Assembly (NCBI GenBank): GCA_028641055.1
Contig: CM054060.1
Location: 241,766,833-241,830,832 of the forward strand
Source of the DNA: Alopecurus myosuroides
Lineage: Eukaryota > Streptophyta > Magnoliopsida > Poales > Poaceae
DNA: 64,000 nucleotides
Direction of reading: 5' to 3'
The notes under the pieces were generated by a model. It saw only the letters and a list, made by a program, of their open reading frames with translations, did no database searches and was not told where the DNA came from. Positions 34,592 through 44,826 of the stretch are shown here, piece after piece; position 1 is the stretch's first letter, and each line of letters opens with the position of its first letter. The position numbers and the translations under genes were made by a program.

Positions 34592-37500
34592 TCATTTCCT
34601 CGGCTGGACCTAGGAAGTCCTGTGATGAAGTCCATCCCTACTTCATCCCATTTCCAAACAGGTACTTGCAACGGCTGGAGCAAGCCAGTGGGACGCTGGT
34701 GCCCAGCTTTCACTTGCTGGCAGACATGACACTTGGCTCCAAATGAAGCAATCTCTCGCTTCATTCCATGCCACCAGAATCTCTCCTTCAGGTCTTGATA
34801 CATTTTTGTTCCTCCAGGATGGATAGAATACATGGTTTCATGCGCTTCGACCATGATGGTCTCCTTGAGATCAGACTCAGAGGGAACACAAATACGGCCT
34901 TCATACCATAATCCCCCATCAGCATCGATAGTAAACCCAGCAACCTTCTCTTTCTCCATGAGGGCCTTAATACCATCAATACTTTTCTGGCCTTTCTGCG
35001 CCTCTTTGATTTGGTCAACCAGAGTTGGTTTAAGTTCTATGGCGTCCAACATACCATAGCTGACCACTTCAATGCCAAGTTGGTCAAGCTCTTTCCACAA
35101 CTCGGGCTGCCTTACTAGAATCATAGCATTTAGAGAGGCCGGCTCTCGACTAAGAGCATCTGCAACCACATTTGCCTTCCCAGGGTGATAATGAATACTA
35201 AGATCATAATCTTTAATGAGCTCAATCCAGCGGCGCTGCCTCATGTTGAGCTCACGTTGAGTAAAGATATACTTTAAACTCTTATGATCCGTGTAAATTT
35301 CCACTCTTCTTCCCATAAGGAAGTGTCGCCATGTCTTGAGGGCATGAACAACAGCAGCAAGCTCTAAGTCATGAGTGGGGTAATTCAACTCGTGGGGTCT
35401 CAACTGGCAGGATATAAAAGATATCACTTTCCCTTCTTGCATAAGTACGCTTCCAAGACCAAGCTTAGAAGCGTCACAATATACGTCGAAATTCTTGGTG
35501 ATATCCGGCATAATAAGGATTGGAGCGGTCACAAGTCGATGCTTCAACTCATTGAAACTCTCCTCACACTTGTCCGTCCATAGGAACTTGCTATCCTTCT
35601 TGAGCAACTGGGTGAGGGGTCTGGCTATACTCGAGAATCCCTGAACAAACTTGCGGTAATATCCTGCCAAACCCAGAAAGGATCTGACTTCAGTCTGGTT
35701 GGTCGGAGCAGCACGCTTCTCCACAGACTGAACTAGAGTAGGGTCAACAGATATTCCTCCCGCAGATACTACATGTCCAAGAAACCCGACTTCCGTCAAC
35801 CAGAATTGACATTTACTAAACTTAGCATACAATTGATGCTCACGAAGTGTTCCGAGCACAATTCTCAGATGTTCTTCGTGTTCTTCCTCACTCCGAGAAT
35901 ATATGAGAATGTCGTCAATAAACACCACGACAAACTTGTCTAGAAAATCCATGAATACCTTATTCATGAGATTCATGAAATAGGCCGGGGCATTGGTTAG
36001 ACCAAAGGACATCACGGTGTATTCATACAGCCCGTAACGAGTGGTGAAAGCAGTCTTGGGAATATCAGTATCACGGACTTTCAATTGGTGATAACCAGTC
36101 CGAAGGTCGATCTTCGAGAAGATTACGGCCCCATTCAGCTGGTCAAACAGGTCTTCAATTTTGGGCAACGGGTATTTGTTCTTGATGGTAACATCATTCA
36201 ACTTGCGGTAGTCCACACATAAACGAGTGGTACCGTCCCGTTTTTCCACAAAAATGATCGGAGATCCCCATGGCGATGCACTAGGGAGAATCAAACCTTT
36301 TCTCAACATGTCATCCAGCTGGGTCTTCAACTCATCTAATTCTTTTGGGTTCATCCGATAGGGCTTCTGTGCTATGGGTCCAGTTCCGGGCACAAACTCG
36401 ATCACAAACTCGATATCCTGATCAGGGGGCATACCGGGTAACTCTTCAGGAAAAACATCCGGGTATTCGCAAACGACCGGGACTTCCTCAAGGTCAGGGT
36501 GGGCTATACCAGTGTGGCAGTGAACTTGCGACGAGGGTCTAGTTGCAGTGTACGCAACCTTTTCCCCATCCTCAGAGATCATTTCAATAGATTTCTTAGT
36601 GCAACCAATAACTCCCCTATACTTGGCCATCCAGTTCATACCGAGTACCACTTCTATCCCTTTGGATCCCAGCACTATAAGATCAGCATGAAAAGTTTCC
36701 CCTTGTATTTCTACTGGTACGTCATTGCAAATTAGGTTGGCTTTAGTACTATCCCCAGGTATTTGTACTAACATAGGGTTGTTCATACGAGAATGCTTCA
36801 TACCACTTTTCTCAGCAAACGGTTTAGTGACAAATGAATGCGATGCACCAGAATCAAACAGTACTGCGGCTGGCACCGAGTTGACAGGAAACATACCCAT
36901 CACCATGTCTGGTGCCTCCTGAGCTTCTGCAGCAGTGACGTGGTGCAGGTGTCCCTTCATCCTATTATGCCGTCCAGTGGAAGGACCATGGTTCATCTTG
37001 GTTGCAGTAGGCTGGGCTGGGGCAGTAACTTTGGTTGGGCAATTCCGAGCAAAGTGACCTTCCTTTCCACATGCAAAGCAACCTCCAGAAGGCTTTGGGC
37101 TTGGGTTAGCATTGGGAGCATTGTTGGAGTTGTTCCCATTTCCACTATTATTGCCTCCATGGCGGTTTCCATGATGGTTCCCAGAATGATTACCATGGTT
37201 ACCACCATAGCTATTTCCTCCGTACCTTGGTGCATGAGGTGCAGGGTGGTTGTAGTTGTTGGGCCTTGGTGCATAGTTGTGGCTGGGGCGGGGTGCATAA
37301 GCAGGCACCTTGTGGGATGGTGGCCTCGCATACGGAGTGTTGCGAGTCCTTTGAGCACTAGGTCCTCCATGCGCAGTCATTTTCCTCTTGCGGTTATCAT
37401 CAGCAGCTTTCCGCTTGTGCTCTAGCACCATAGCGACATTTGCAAGGGTCTCCAAGTCCTGGAATGGAACCACCACTAGACAGCACTGGAGCTCATCATC

Positions 37501-38088
37501 CAGCCCATTTAAGAACCTCTCTCTTTTCTTAGCATCAGTATTAATATCATCCTGTGCATACCGGGACAGAGTAGTGAAATTCTCCCAGTACTCAGACACC
37601 GGCATACTTCCTTGCTTCAGATTCAGAAATTTCTCCCGCATAAGTGCCATCATTCCCTGGGGAATGTGGTACTTGCGGAATCTTGCAGAGAAATCCTCCC
37701 AGTTGAACACGTGACCAGCAGCAACAGTCTCACGTGTAGTCTCCCACCAAGTCCTGGCAGGGCCAGCAAGGAAATGGGAGGCAAACGGGACCTTATCATT
37801 CTCCTCAACTGCAGCAACCTCCAGTTTGTTTGCAATGGTGCGGAGCCAGTCGTCAGCATCGAGAGGCTCCACAATCCTAGTGAAGATTGGGGGGTTTGTG
37901 TGCTGAAAGTCTCTCAGTCTCGAGCGAGCACCATTGCCATTATTGTTGTTGGCAGCAGCTAGCTGTTGCAGAGCGGCAATGGTAGCTGCACTCTCATCTC
38001 GGCTGGCCTGGCGATCCTCCATCAGCAGGGCCAACAGCGCCTCCACTGTGGGTGGTGGCGGCGGTGGGGGTTCGCGACGAGGTGCCAT
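34558..38088 (-). pseudogene. Element C gag-pol polyprotein, truncated in the integrase
   Basis: I start at ATG 38088 ([13 protein letters not shown]), not at the upstream in-frame ATG, because the Pro-rich Gag N-terminus is typical. One open frame of about 1176 residues holds the Gag core ([20 protein letters not shown], about residue 70), a Gly/Asn/His-rich linker, a CCHC knuckle [14 protein letters not shown] (about 335-348), protease [12 protein letters not shown] (about 409) and RT with FIDD as catalytic motif (about 720). RNase H ([19 protein letters not shown]) and the integrase zinc region ([18 protein letters not shown]) follow. The frame ends just after the first catalytic Asp region ([16 protein letters not shown]), where 34591/34592 joins LTR sequence, so the rest of integrase and any chromodomain are gone. 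Confidence 0.93.
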
Positions 38089-38463
38089 TCTGAAGTGAAA
38101 ACATGTGTAAGGTTTAGAAGTAAATTCTTGTTTTTGAAAACCCAGTACCTTTAACCTCAACAAAAGGAATACGAGTGATATGTTTCAAAAACAAGAGCGG
38201 GGCAGTCGCAAACTTGGATGAAATGAACGCAAAATAGTGACAAACATCAAAGAACCAAGCAGAACATTTCATTCATCACAAAAGCTAAACAGAGTTTTTG
38301 ACATTACACACACATTACAAGCCATATCTTACAAGGAAGGCTTCATCGAGCTACATGGGGTGCGATTGGTGGGGTCATCGCAAGGCTACTACTAGCAAAA
38401 CGATCTAGCATACTTATCTAGCATCTAGACCAGCATCAAGTGCTAAGGGTGAGGAGGCTGTGA

Positions 38464-39423
38464 CTACACAGAGTCGTCACTGTCCCCAACCTCGAAGATA
38501 CGCTCCTCAGGGTCCTCCTCCTCCTCCTCGCCAAGCAGGTCATCATCATCCTGCTCGCTAGCCTCATTCATATCCATCCCCTCCAAGTCGGACGGAACAT
38601 CCTCTACTGGCAGGAGCTCCTCAATCTCCCTGCTGAGCTCTGCGCCCTCCTCCTCAAGCTCCTCTATGGCAGAGTCTCTCGCGGCTATGTCGTCACGAGC
38701 TATGTGAAGCCTAGTGTGCAGAGCTGAGTTAGCCCCCTCCAGAGCCGTCACCCTGCTGGTGAGACGAGCACGGCTCAGACGGGTGGCCCGCAACTGTCTC
38801 TCCAAGGCACGGCTCCTCGCGGTGGCGGCCTCAAACTCCTCCCTCAACTGGGACAACTGCTGTGCCAGTGCTCCACTCTCCTCCTGGCTGTCCTGAAGCT
38901 CAGCCCTCAGCTCGTCAGTCTCGACTATCAGTGTGTGGTGCACCAATGTGCCAAGGTGGTGAGCGAGTCGCTGATCGTCCAACCTGTGCTGAGTGCGGTA
39001 CAACAGAATCTCCATCTCGTCCAAGTGAGGACCAACAGTGGTAGTGTCTGGCTCAACAGGAAGTGGTATGCCCTCCTCATCGCGCCTCCCAATCAACTCG
39101 AACCGGAAACCGATGAACATGTACTCCCCAATGTGTGCCAGTCGTGCCACTGACTCCTGAATCACCCGCACGGCTGCCTCGGTCCAAGAACGATCAACAG
39201 CACGAAAGACGTAGGCATCCACTGTCGGGCTAGCCAGAGGTGCACGGATAGTGACCTCCGCGTACCAGTCTCCCTCCAGAGGTGCACCGTCAACAAGACC
39301 TCCTCGCAGCTCCGGAAGTGGACGTCCCAACACAGTAGCCATAGCTACTAGCCTCTCCTCGAAAAGGAAAGTCTCGCCACGTGGACGTCCCAACTGGAAA
39401 GCCTCGGTGATGACCACGTCCAT
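38464..39423 (-). CDS. Element C accessory ORF upstream of gag: 319-residue coiled-coil, acidic-tail protein
   Basis: An intact frame from ATG 39423 (MDVVITEAFQLGRPRGETF) to a stop at 38464 lies between PBS and gag on the coding strand. The N-terminal half is mixed alpha/beta in character (WYAEVTIRAPLASPTVDAYV). Residues about 150-265 are rich in heptads of Leu, Glu, Arg and Ala and should form a long coiled coil. The C-terminus is strongly acidic (DDDDLLGEEEEEDPEE). No retroviral domain, signal peptide or membrane segment is visible. Pattern similarity to the broken ORF 17611-18427 of element B suggests a conserved accessory protein of this lineage. The function is unknown; it could be a structural or regulatory protein of the element. 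Confidence 0.7.
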   Translation of the reverse strand: MDVVITEAFQLGRPRGETFLFEERLVAMATVLGRPLPELRGGLVDGAPLEGDWYAEVTIRAPLASPTVDAYVFRAVDRSWTEAAVRVIQESVARLAHIGEYMFIGFRFELIGRRDEEGIPLPVEPDTTTVGPHLDEMEILLYRTQHRLDDQRLAHHLGTLVHHTLIVETDELRAELQDSQEESGALAQQLSQLREEFEAATARSRALERQLRATRLSRARLTSRVTALEGANSALHTRLHIARDDIAARDSAIEELEEEGAELSREIEELLPVEDVPSDLEGMDMNEASEQDDDDLLGEEEEEDPEERIFEVGDSDDSV

Positions 39424-39646
39424 CTACACAAAATTTTAAGTATAGTTTAAGTGAGAACACAGTGTGCAAAGTTTTAAGTTTAAGCAAAGAACAATCTTAA
39501 TGCAAGTATAGTTTGACACAGAGAGGTGGTGGGATATAGGGAATATTTTTATACATAGTCATATATCCAATCTTTTGTATTTATAACTTAGATTTTTGGA
39601 GTATACACTAACGTCCATGCTAACTAAGGTCTCCTAGAGTCAGGAT

Positions 39647-39659
39647 GGCTCTGATACCA
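39647..39659 (-). other. Primer-binding site of element C
   Basis: The minus strand reads TGGTATCAGAGCC four bases after the LTR end; complementary to initiator methionine tRNA. Confidence 0.92.
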
Positions 39660-39663
39660 ACTT

Positions 39664-42600
39664 TGTAGAGGCCCCAAACCGGAAGGCTCAGCACCCCTCA
39701 TATGCATTCATTCACAATCCCAGAATAACCAGTTGTGAACAACATACGTAGTTGGCATACAGAATACATCATCCATTACAAGAATATTAGAGTCTTACAT
39801 AAATGGTCACATGACCATGTTCTTGATAACTGTCACACAGGACAGACATTCAAAATAAACACAGCGGAAGACGACAAGCATAGCGTAGTAGAACCCGAGT
39901 CACGCCTCATCCTACAGGCTGCTGACTGGGAGACGATCCTAACTCGCAGGGCCATCAGCGTAGAACTCCTCCTCATAGAACTCCTCCTGGGGTGGCTCCT
40001 CATAGTCTGATAAGTAGATACCAGGGGCGAAACCAAATGAGTACATTTGAATGTACTCAACAAGACATCCTTTATAAGCTTACAATTATGCATACATGCT
40101 TATTTGGTGGAGTGGGTAGGCCATACATATGGTTCAGCTACCCATGACAGATAAAAGATTTATCATGGTTGATTCTTCAAGTTGCATTCTTAGTGAAAAA
40201 TCCTTTAAAATAATGTAGTTTTTCTCCCGTAGATATCACATATCTTGGAGGTTTTATAAGGCTTTTTAGAAAAGAAAGTTTTCTTTTCAGAAACTTTTAG
40301 TAATAGTTTCCTTCTCATCAGTATCTCGCAGATACCAAGTCATTCCTCCATAGTACCTCTCAGGTACCAGGTCGTCTTTCAAAACCTCTTTTGAAAAGTT
40401 GACACAATACTAGCTACATGGCCATTCAACCGTCCATATCCGAGGACGCGGCTATCTCGAAATAGTTTTACTCTGCAGAGGTGTACACATTTCCACTAGA
40501 TCCAGAATCCGCCATGAAACAACCATGGGCTGTCCTCAACCTATGAGAACATCAGATAACTGATCTTGACTATCCACTATGTGCAAGCTAGTACATGACT
40601 ATCTCTTCAATTGGGGTTACCCTCCCTGGCAAGCCATGTCCCACACCGCCCAAACAGGAGACCCAACTGCTGCATCCGGAGGGAAAATTAATCCCACACT
40701 TTAGATATCCCGTATCCTCCACTCCTAGTGACATTTCGGTTCGGAGGATTCAATCCCCTATAGCACTTGAGATAGCACACATACTAACCATAACAAGTTT
40801 TTAATCAAGCCCCTACCCATATTGGGGTAAAGTGGCAGTACAATAATGGTTGTCCAGCGAAGACTAGGTTATGTGTCTTTTGTAAACATTTCTCAAAAAT
40901 TTCCCATCATGACATCCTTCCGGTAGACAGGGTCTCACCCTTCCTCCGGAGTTTTACTTCCATAAGGTAATTGTTTACAAAAACCCATTTTATGTAGTTC
41001 ATTTAAGAACTCAAGTTTTAAGTTGGTAGATGGTATGTATATACCATTTAGTGGCTAAGGGCTTGGCAATACCAAGTTGACTATTAATATGATTCCTTCT
41101 TCTAATAATACTAATAGTAGTAGTATTCACAACAAAAATAGTTTTGAGAGTATAGTTTTGTGAAAACTTCAGAAGTGAAAAGCATGCATGATAGATAATG
41201 ATAAGTATTTATACAGCAAGCATTAGGATGGCTTGCCTTGGTACAAGTGATGGTCCTGGTCCTGAAAGTAACAGGAGTTGCAATACCCCTCTTCAGCAAA
41301 TCCTTCCTCCTCGTTTTCTAACGTCGTAAAAAGAAATAAAGGCACACTTTCAGAGCCAACCAAGACAAACAATGCTACAAGTGATACATACAGCAAGCAA
41401 TTAAAAGGTAACACTCAAGACATTCAATTTTCCCGTAAGAAAATTGACATGAAAACCACAGTGGGAAAATCTGCTTTTTCCTAGTGTTTATGTGTGGTCA
41501 ACTTAATGATTTTAAGTCAAGAGCATCATGGACCAGTGGGGTAAAAAACATGTTACTAGACAGTAGGGTGTCACATAAAACACAATTTGATGTCTAAAAA
41601 CTTCCCCAATATTCTCTAAGGCAAGTACAAATAATAAGCTAAATTATGCAAGTGGTGAAAAAGGCTCATGACAACAAGTCAAGCTCATTTTCCACCATGA
41701 TACAAAAAATAACAGTGGGTGTTCCACTAGCATAATGCTCATAAAGAGGTTAATAAGCCTCTGGTCACATTTCTAAAAATGCTCAAAACAAACAAACTAG
41801 TCCCACAAACTCCTACTCATACTAGTAGAAACTTGGGAAAAAAAACTAGACTAGTTTATACTTCACTTGTTAATTTTAGGCACAAGTGTGCAAACTAACA
41901 GAGGTAAAATACTCCTATAATCAGTACCAAAATGCTACTGGATCCTCCAAAACAAAATAATAAGTCTAGCTATTAACCAAGGAAAAACTAGACTAATTAT
42001 GCTACACATGTGAGGGAATTAAATCTAGACACCCAAATGTTACTCAAACAATTTCTAATACTTAAGGGGAAAATTATCAGAGGTGAAAACACAAGGATAA
42101 CAATGCCAAAAGGACATTTAATCCTCTGTTTTCAACTACAAAGGATCATATTTTTCCCTAGTGGAAAACAAGACAAAAAGCATGCACGAATAATCTAGTA
42201 TGAAATCTAGACCTTAAGCCTTGCTATTTAAATATATTTCAAACACAAGCACCAAGTAACCAGAGGTGCTGTAACCAAAATAACAGTACCAAAATGGTAC
42301 TGGTTCCATGAAAATTAATCTAGCAAATAGGCCTAATACATATCTAAAAATCTACTCAAAAACTTAGATAGAAATTAAGCTATGAGCAAGATCTATGCAT
42401 GGAAAAATAATTCTAAAAATTCTACCACTCAAACCATTCATTCTAACATGTTCATACAACTTGTAAACATCATTACTACACTAGAAAACAACATTACAAG
42501 CAAGAACACATCATGTGCACATCACAAAATGAACATATAAAACAAGATCTAGGAATTTAAAATTAGGCAGAAAAGTACAAAAACTTGTTCTGTCTCCCTA

Positions 42601-44826
42601 ATTTTTTCTATGGCTCCAAAAATTAAATCCTTCTAGGATGTGTTAGTACTTAACAATACAAAGCCTCTCCAATTGGTCCCACTCAAAAATAATGTCCCAA
42701 ACTCCCCCTAAAAATCCTGGAATAGATCACAGATGTTTCACCAAAATGGATGGCATTTCCAAATGGTAACTCACCTTGGTTCAAACTAAAATTCTACTGG
42801 TAGGTATTTACAAGGGCTTACCAAAACAGTTGAGTTTGCTCAAAAAGGTTTGTATTTTTGAAGTTCTATTCATTTCAATTTTAAGGGTACTGTCTGGAAA
42901 AATGGCTATAGAAAAATAACTAAAAGTCAAAACATTATTCTGCAAAAGGGAGGTGGTTGTGATTTTGTATGGCTATAGGCACAAAAATTGGCAAGGCCAA
43001 ATAAAATCGTTGCTAACAATCCTAGGCCAAAAGCTAACAGGTATCTTTCTGCCAGAAAAAAATTCGATTAAAAAATAACTGGGACAAGCCCAGATGGGCC
43101 AGATCTGCCGCGCCCAGCCCAAATAGCGCCTAGACTAGCCCAGCTGCGCGCGCGCGCGGGCGGAGGAAGCGGGAAACGCCCGTTTAAGCGCAGCCGTTGA
43201 TCTCCCGATCGACGGCGCTGCGCCTTTCTTCCTCCCCTCTCCTCTCACGACCTAACCGGCGTCGAACACCTCACGGGCGCGCACGGGACGAGCGGGGTGC
43301 TCACCTAGGGGGTCTGTGGAGCGGCGCGTGGTGGCGGAGGGGTCGTGCGAGGCTGGTGGCGCGGTGGTGGCGGCGTTCGCTTCCTCGACGGCGTGTTCCT
43401 CTCCGCGGCGGCACGGCGGACACGGCGGAGATGGCGCGGGCCCTCCTGCAAGCAAACGGACCGCGGAGGATGTCAGGGAGGTGGCCAGGGTCACGGGATG
43501 CACGCTCGTGCGAAAATGCCGAGCCCTTACGCACGGGTTGGTTCGTTTTGCTTCGGTGGATCTTGCGGTGGCCGGCGGCGAAAATTAGCTCGTGCCGCTC
43601 GCACACGGCGAGGCACGGCTAGTTCTCTCGTGGGTGGGGGAGTGGATGGTGGTGGAGTGCCGTGGCGAAACGGCAAGCCCTCGGAGGCTTTGTAGGCACG
43701 GGCCCGTGTGGTGTGCTCTCGGGTGGCATGTGCGTATGCACGTTGGCACGTAGAGGGAAGGGGGGGTCGTTTCCCTCGTGTTCTCTCGAGCCAGGGGCGG
43801 TGCCAAAGTCACTAGTCACCACAGTGGGCTAGGGTAGAGAGGCATGAGGGTTTTTTTGGCTATGCCACTTGCACACCCCCTCCTACTCGAGCCCTAGTTT
43901 CCCTCCTCTTTTCTTCCTTGCTAAGGCATGCCTCGGGCCAACAAGCACATGGGGTTACAGAGGGATCCAAGGCAATCACATTAGACACCAATTTTATTTA
44001 AAACTATGAAGAATTGGCAGAGAAACAAATCTCCAAAGTTTGGTTCAAAAACAGTTTTCAGAAAATTCAGAAAAAGACTTAGTGAAATTTTCACTAAGTG
44101 TTGGAAAAACAGAGATTTGAAGCAAAAGTTTGCTTCTGTTTGAAAGGGCAAATGAACTTGGATTTTGAAAATTCAAGTTGGTAATTGTTCTATGTACTTT
44201 CTAGTTTGAGAAAACAACAATTACACAAGAATTTGAGTTGGTTAACCTTCTGAAACAACTATCCAAAAGGCTATGTTTCTGTTTTCCAAAAAGAATTGGT
44301 TTTGCAATATTTTTATACTAGGAAAACAATCATGGATTAGATTGTTTTCCAAGTGCTAAATTTAAACCAGTGGCATTTAGTTGTATTACATAACATGGTC
44401 AACCATAATACAACAAGAAAAACAACAAATCAAATATGTTTACCTCCTGAAAACAAGTGTGGAAAACAGCTAGTTCTGTTGTTTTTCTGCTAAATGTTTA
44501 AATAGGAAACAAAATCCCAAAGCTATTTAAATCCAAACCAAAGTGTTTCCTTGGTCAAGGCATGACTAAATAATGCTATCATGAGTGAATCAAGCATTCC
44601 CCAAACTTTGAGAAGAAAATTCTTAGGGTTTCCAGTTGAAAAACATCAGGCAGGAAATAATCAATCATCAGGGAAAATCCTCAAATGAGTGAAAAGAAAC
44701 ACACCACTTATATTGCATAGATAAACATGACTACACAAACATGTTGTCCACTTAATTGTCTTACAAAAGTCTTAAGATGCTTGCTAATATACAATTAAAC
44801 AAGTGCTTAAAAACAGGGGTGTTACA
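39664..44826 (-). repeat. 5' LTR of element C, complete (5163 bp)
   Basis: On the minus strand it starts TGTAACACCCC (44826) and ends CCTCTACA (39664). It has a GC-rich region (about 43080-43840), likely holding the promoter, an AT-rich body (about 41000-42950), and the acidic exon pair near its 3' end. Small ORFs in the GC-rich part are not supported as genes. Confidence 0.93.
39939..41317 (-). other. Acidic two-exon ORF in the family-C LTR (5' copy)
   Basis: Exon 1 (41317-41237, 81 bp) follows an acceptor GACGTTAG. It encodes ENEEEGFAEEGYCNSCYFQ, then DQDHHLYQ, and ends CAAG|GCAAGC (GC-type donor). Exon 2 (40006-39939) follows TACTTATCAG and encodes YEEPPQEEFYEEEFYADGPA then Ser and TAG. 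Exon 1 is phase 1 at both ends and the junction restores an Asp codon, exactly as in family B. Outside exon boundaries and acidity the two families' LTRs look different. Splicing is inferred. Confidence 0.4.

Larger units (their letters stand above)
29839..44826 (-). mobile_element. Element C: second long-LTR Ty3/gypsy family, nested in the solo LTR
   Basis: On the minus strand: 5' LTR 44826-39664, PBS, accessory ORF, gag-pol, then a deletion joining integrase to a 3' LTR that lacks its first about 408 bp and its last four bases (TGTA). The surrounding family-B LTR sequence resumes on both sides with only a few bases lost, showing that the element inserted there. The two LTRs look very similar by eye, so it is a young insertion. 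Target duplication is lost on one side. Confidence 0.92.
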
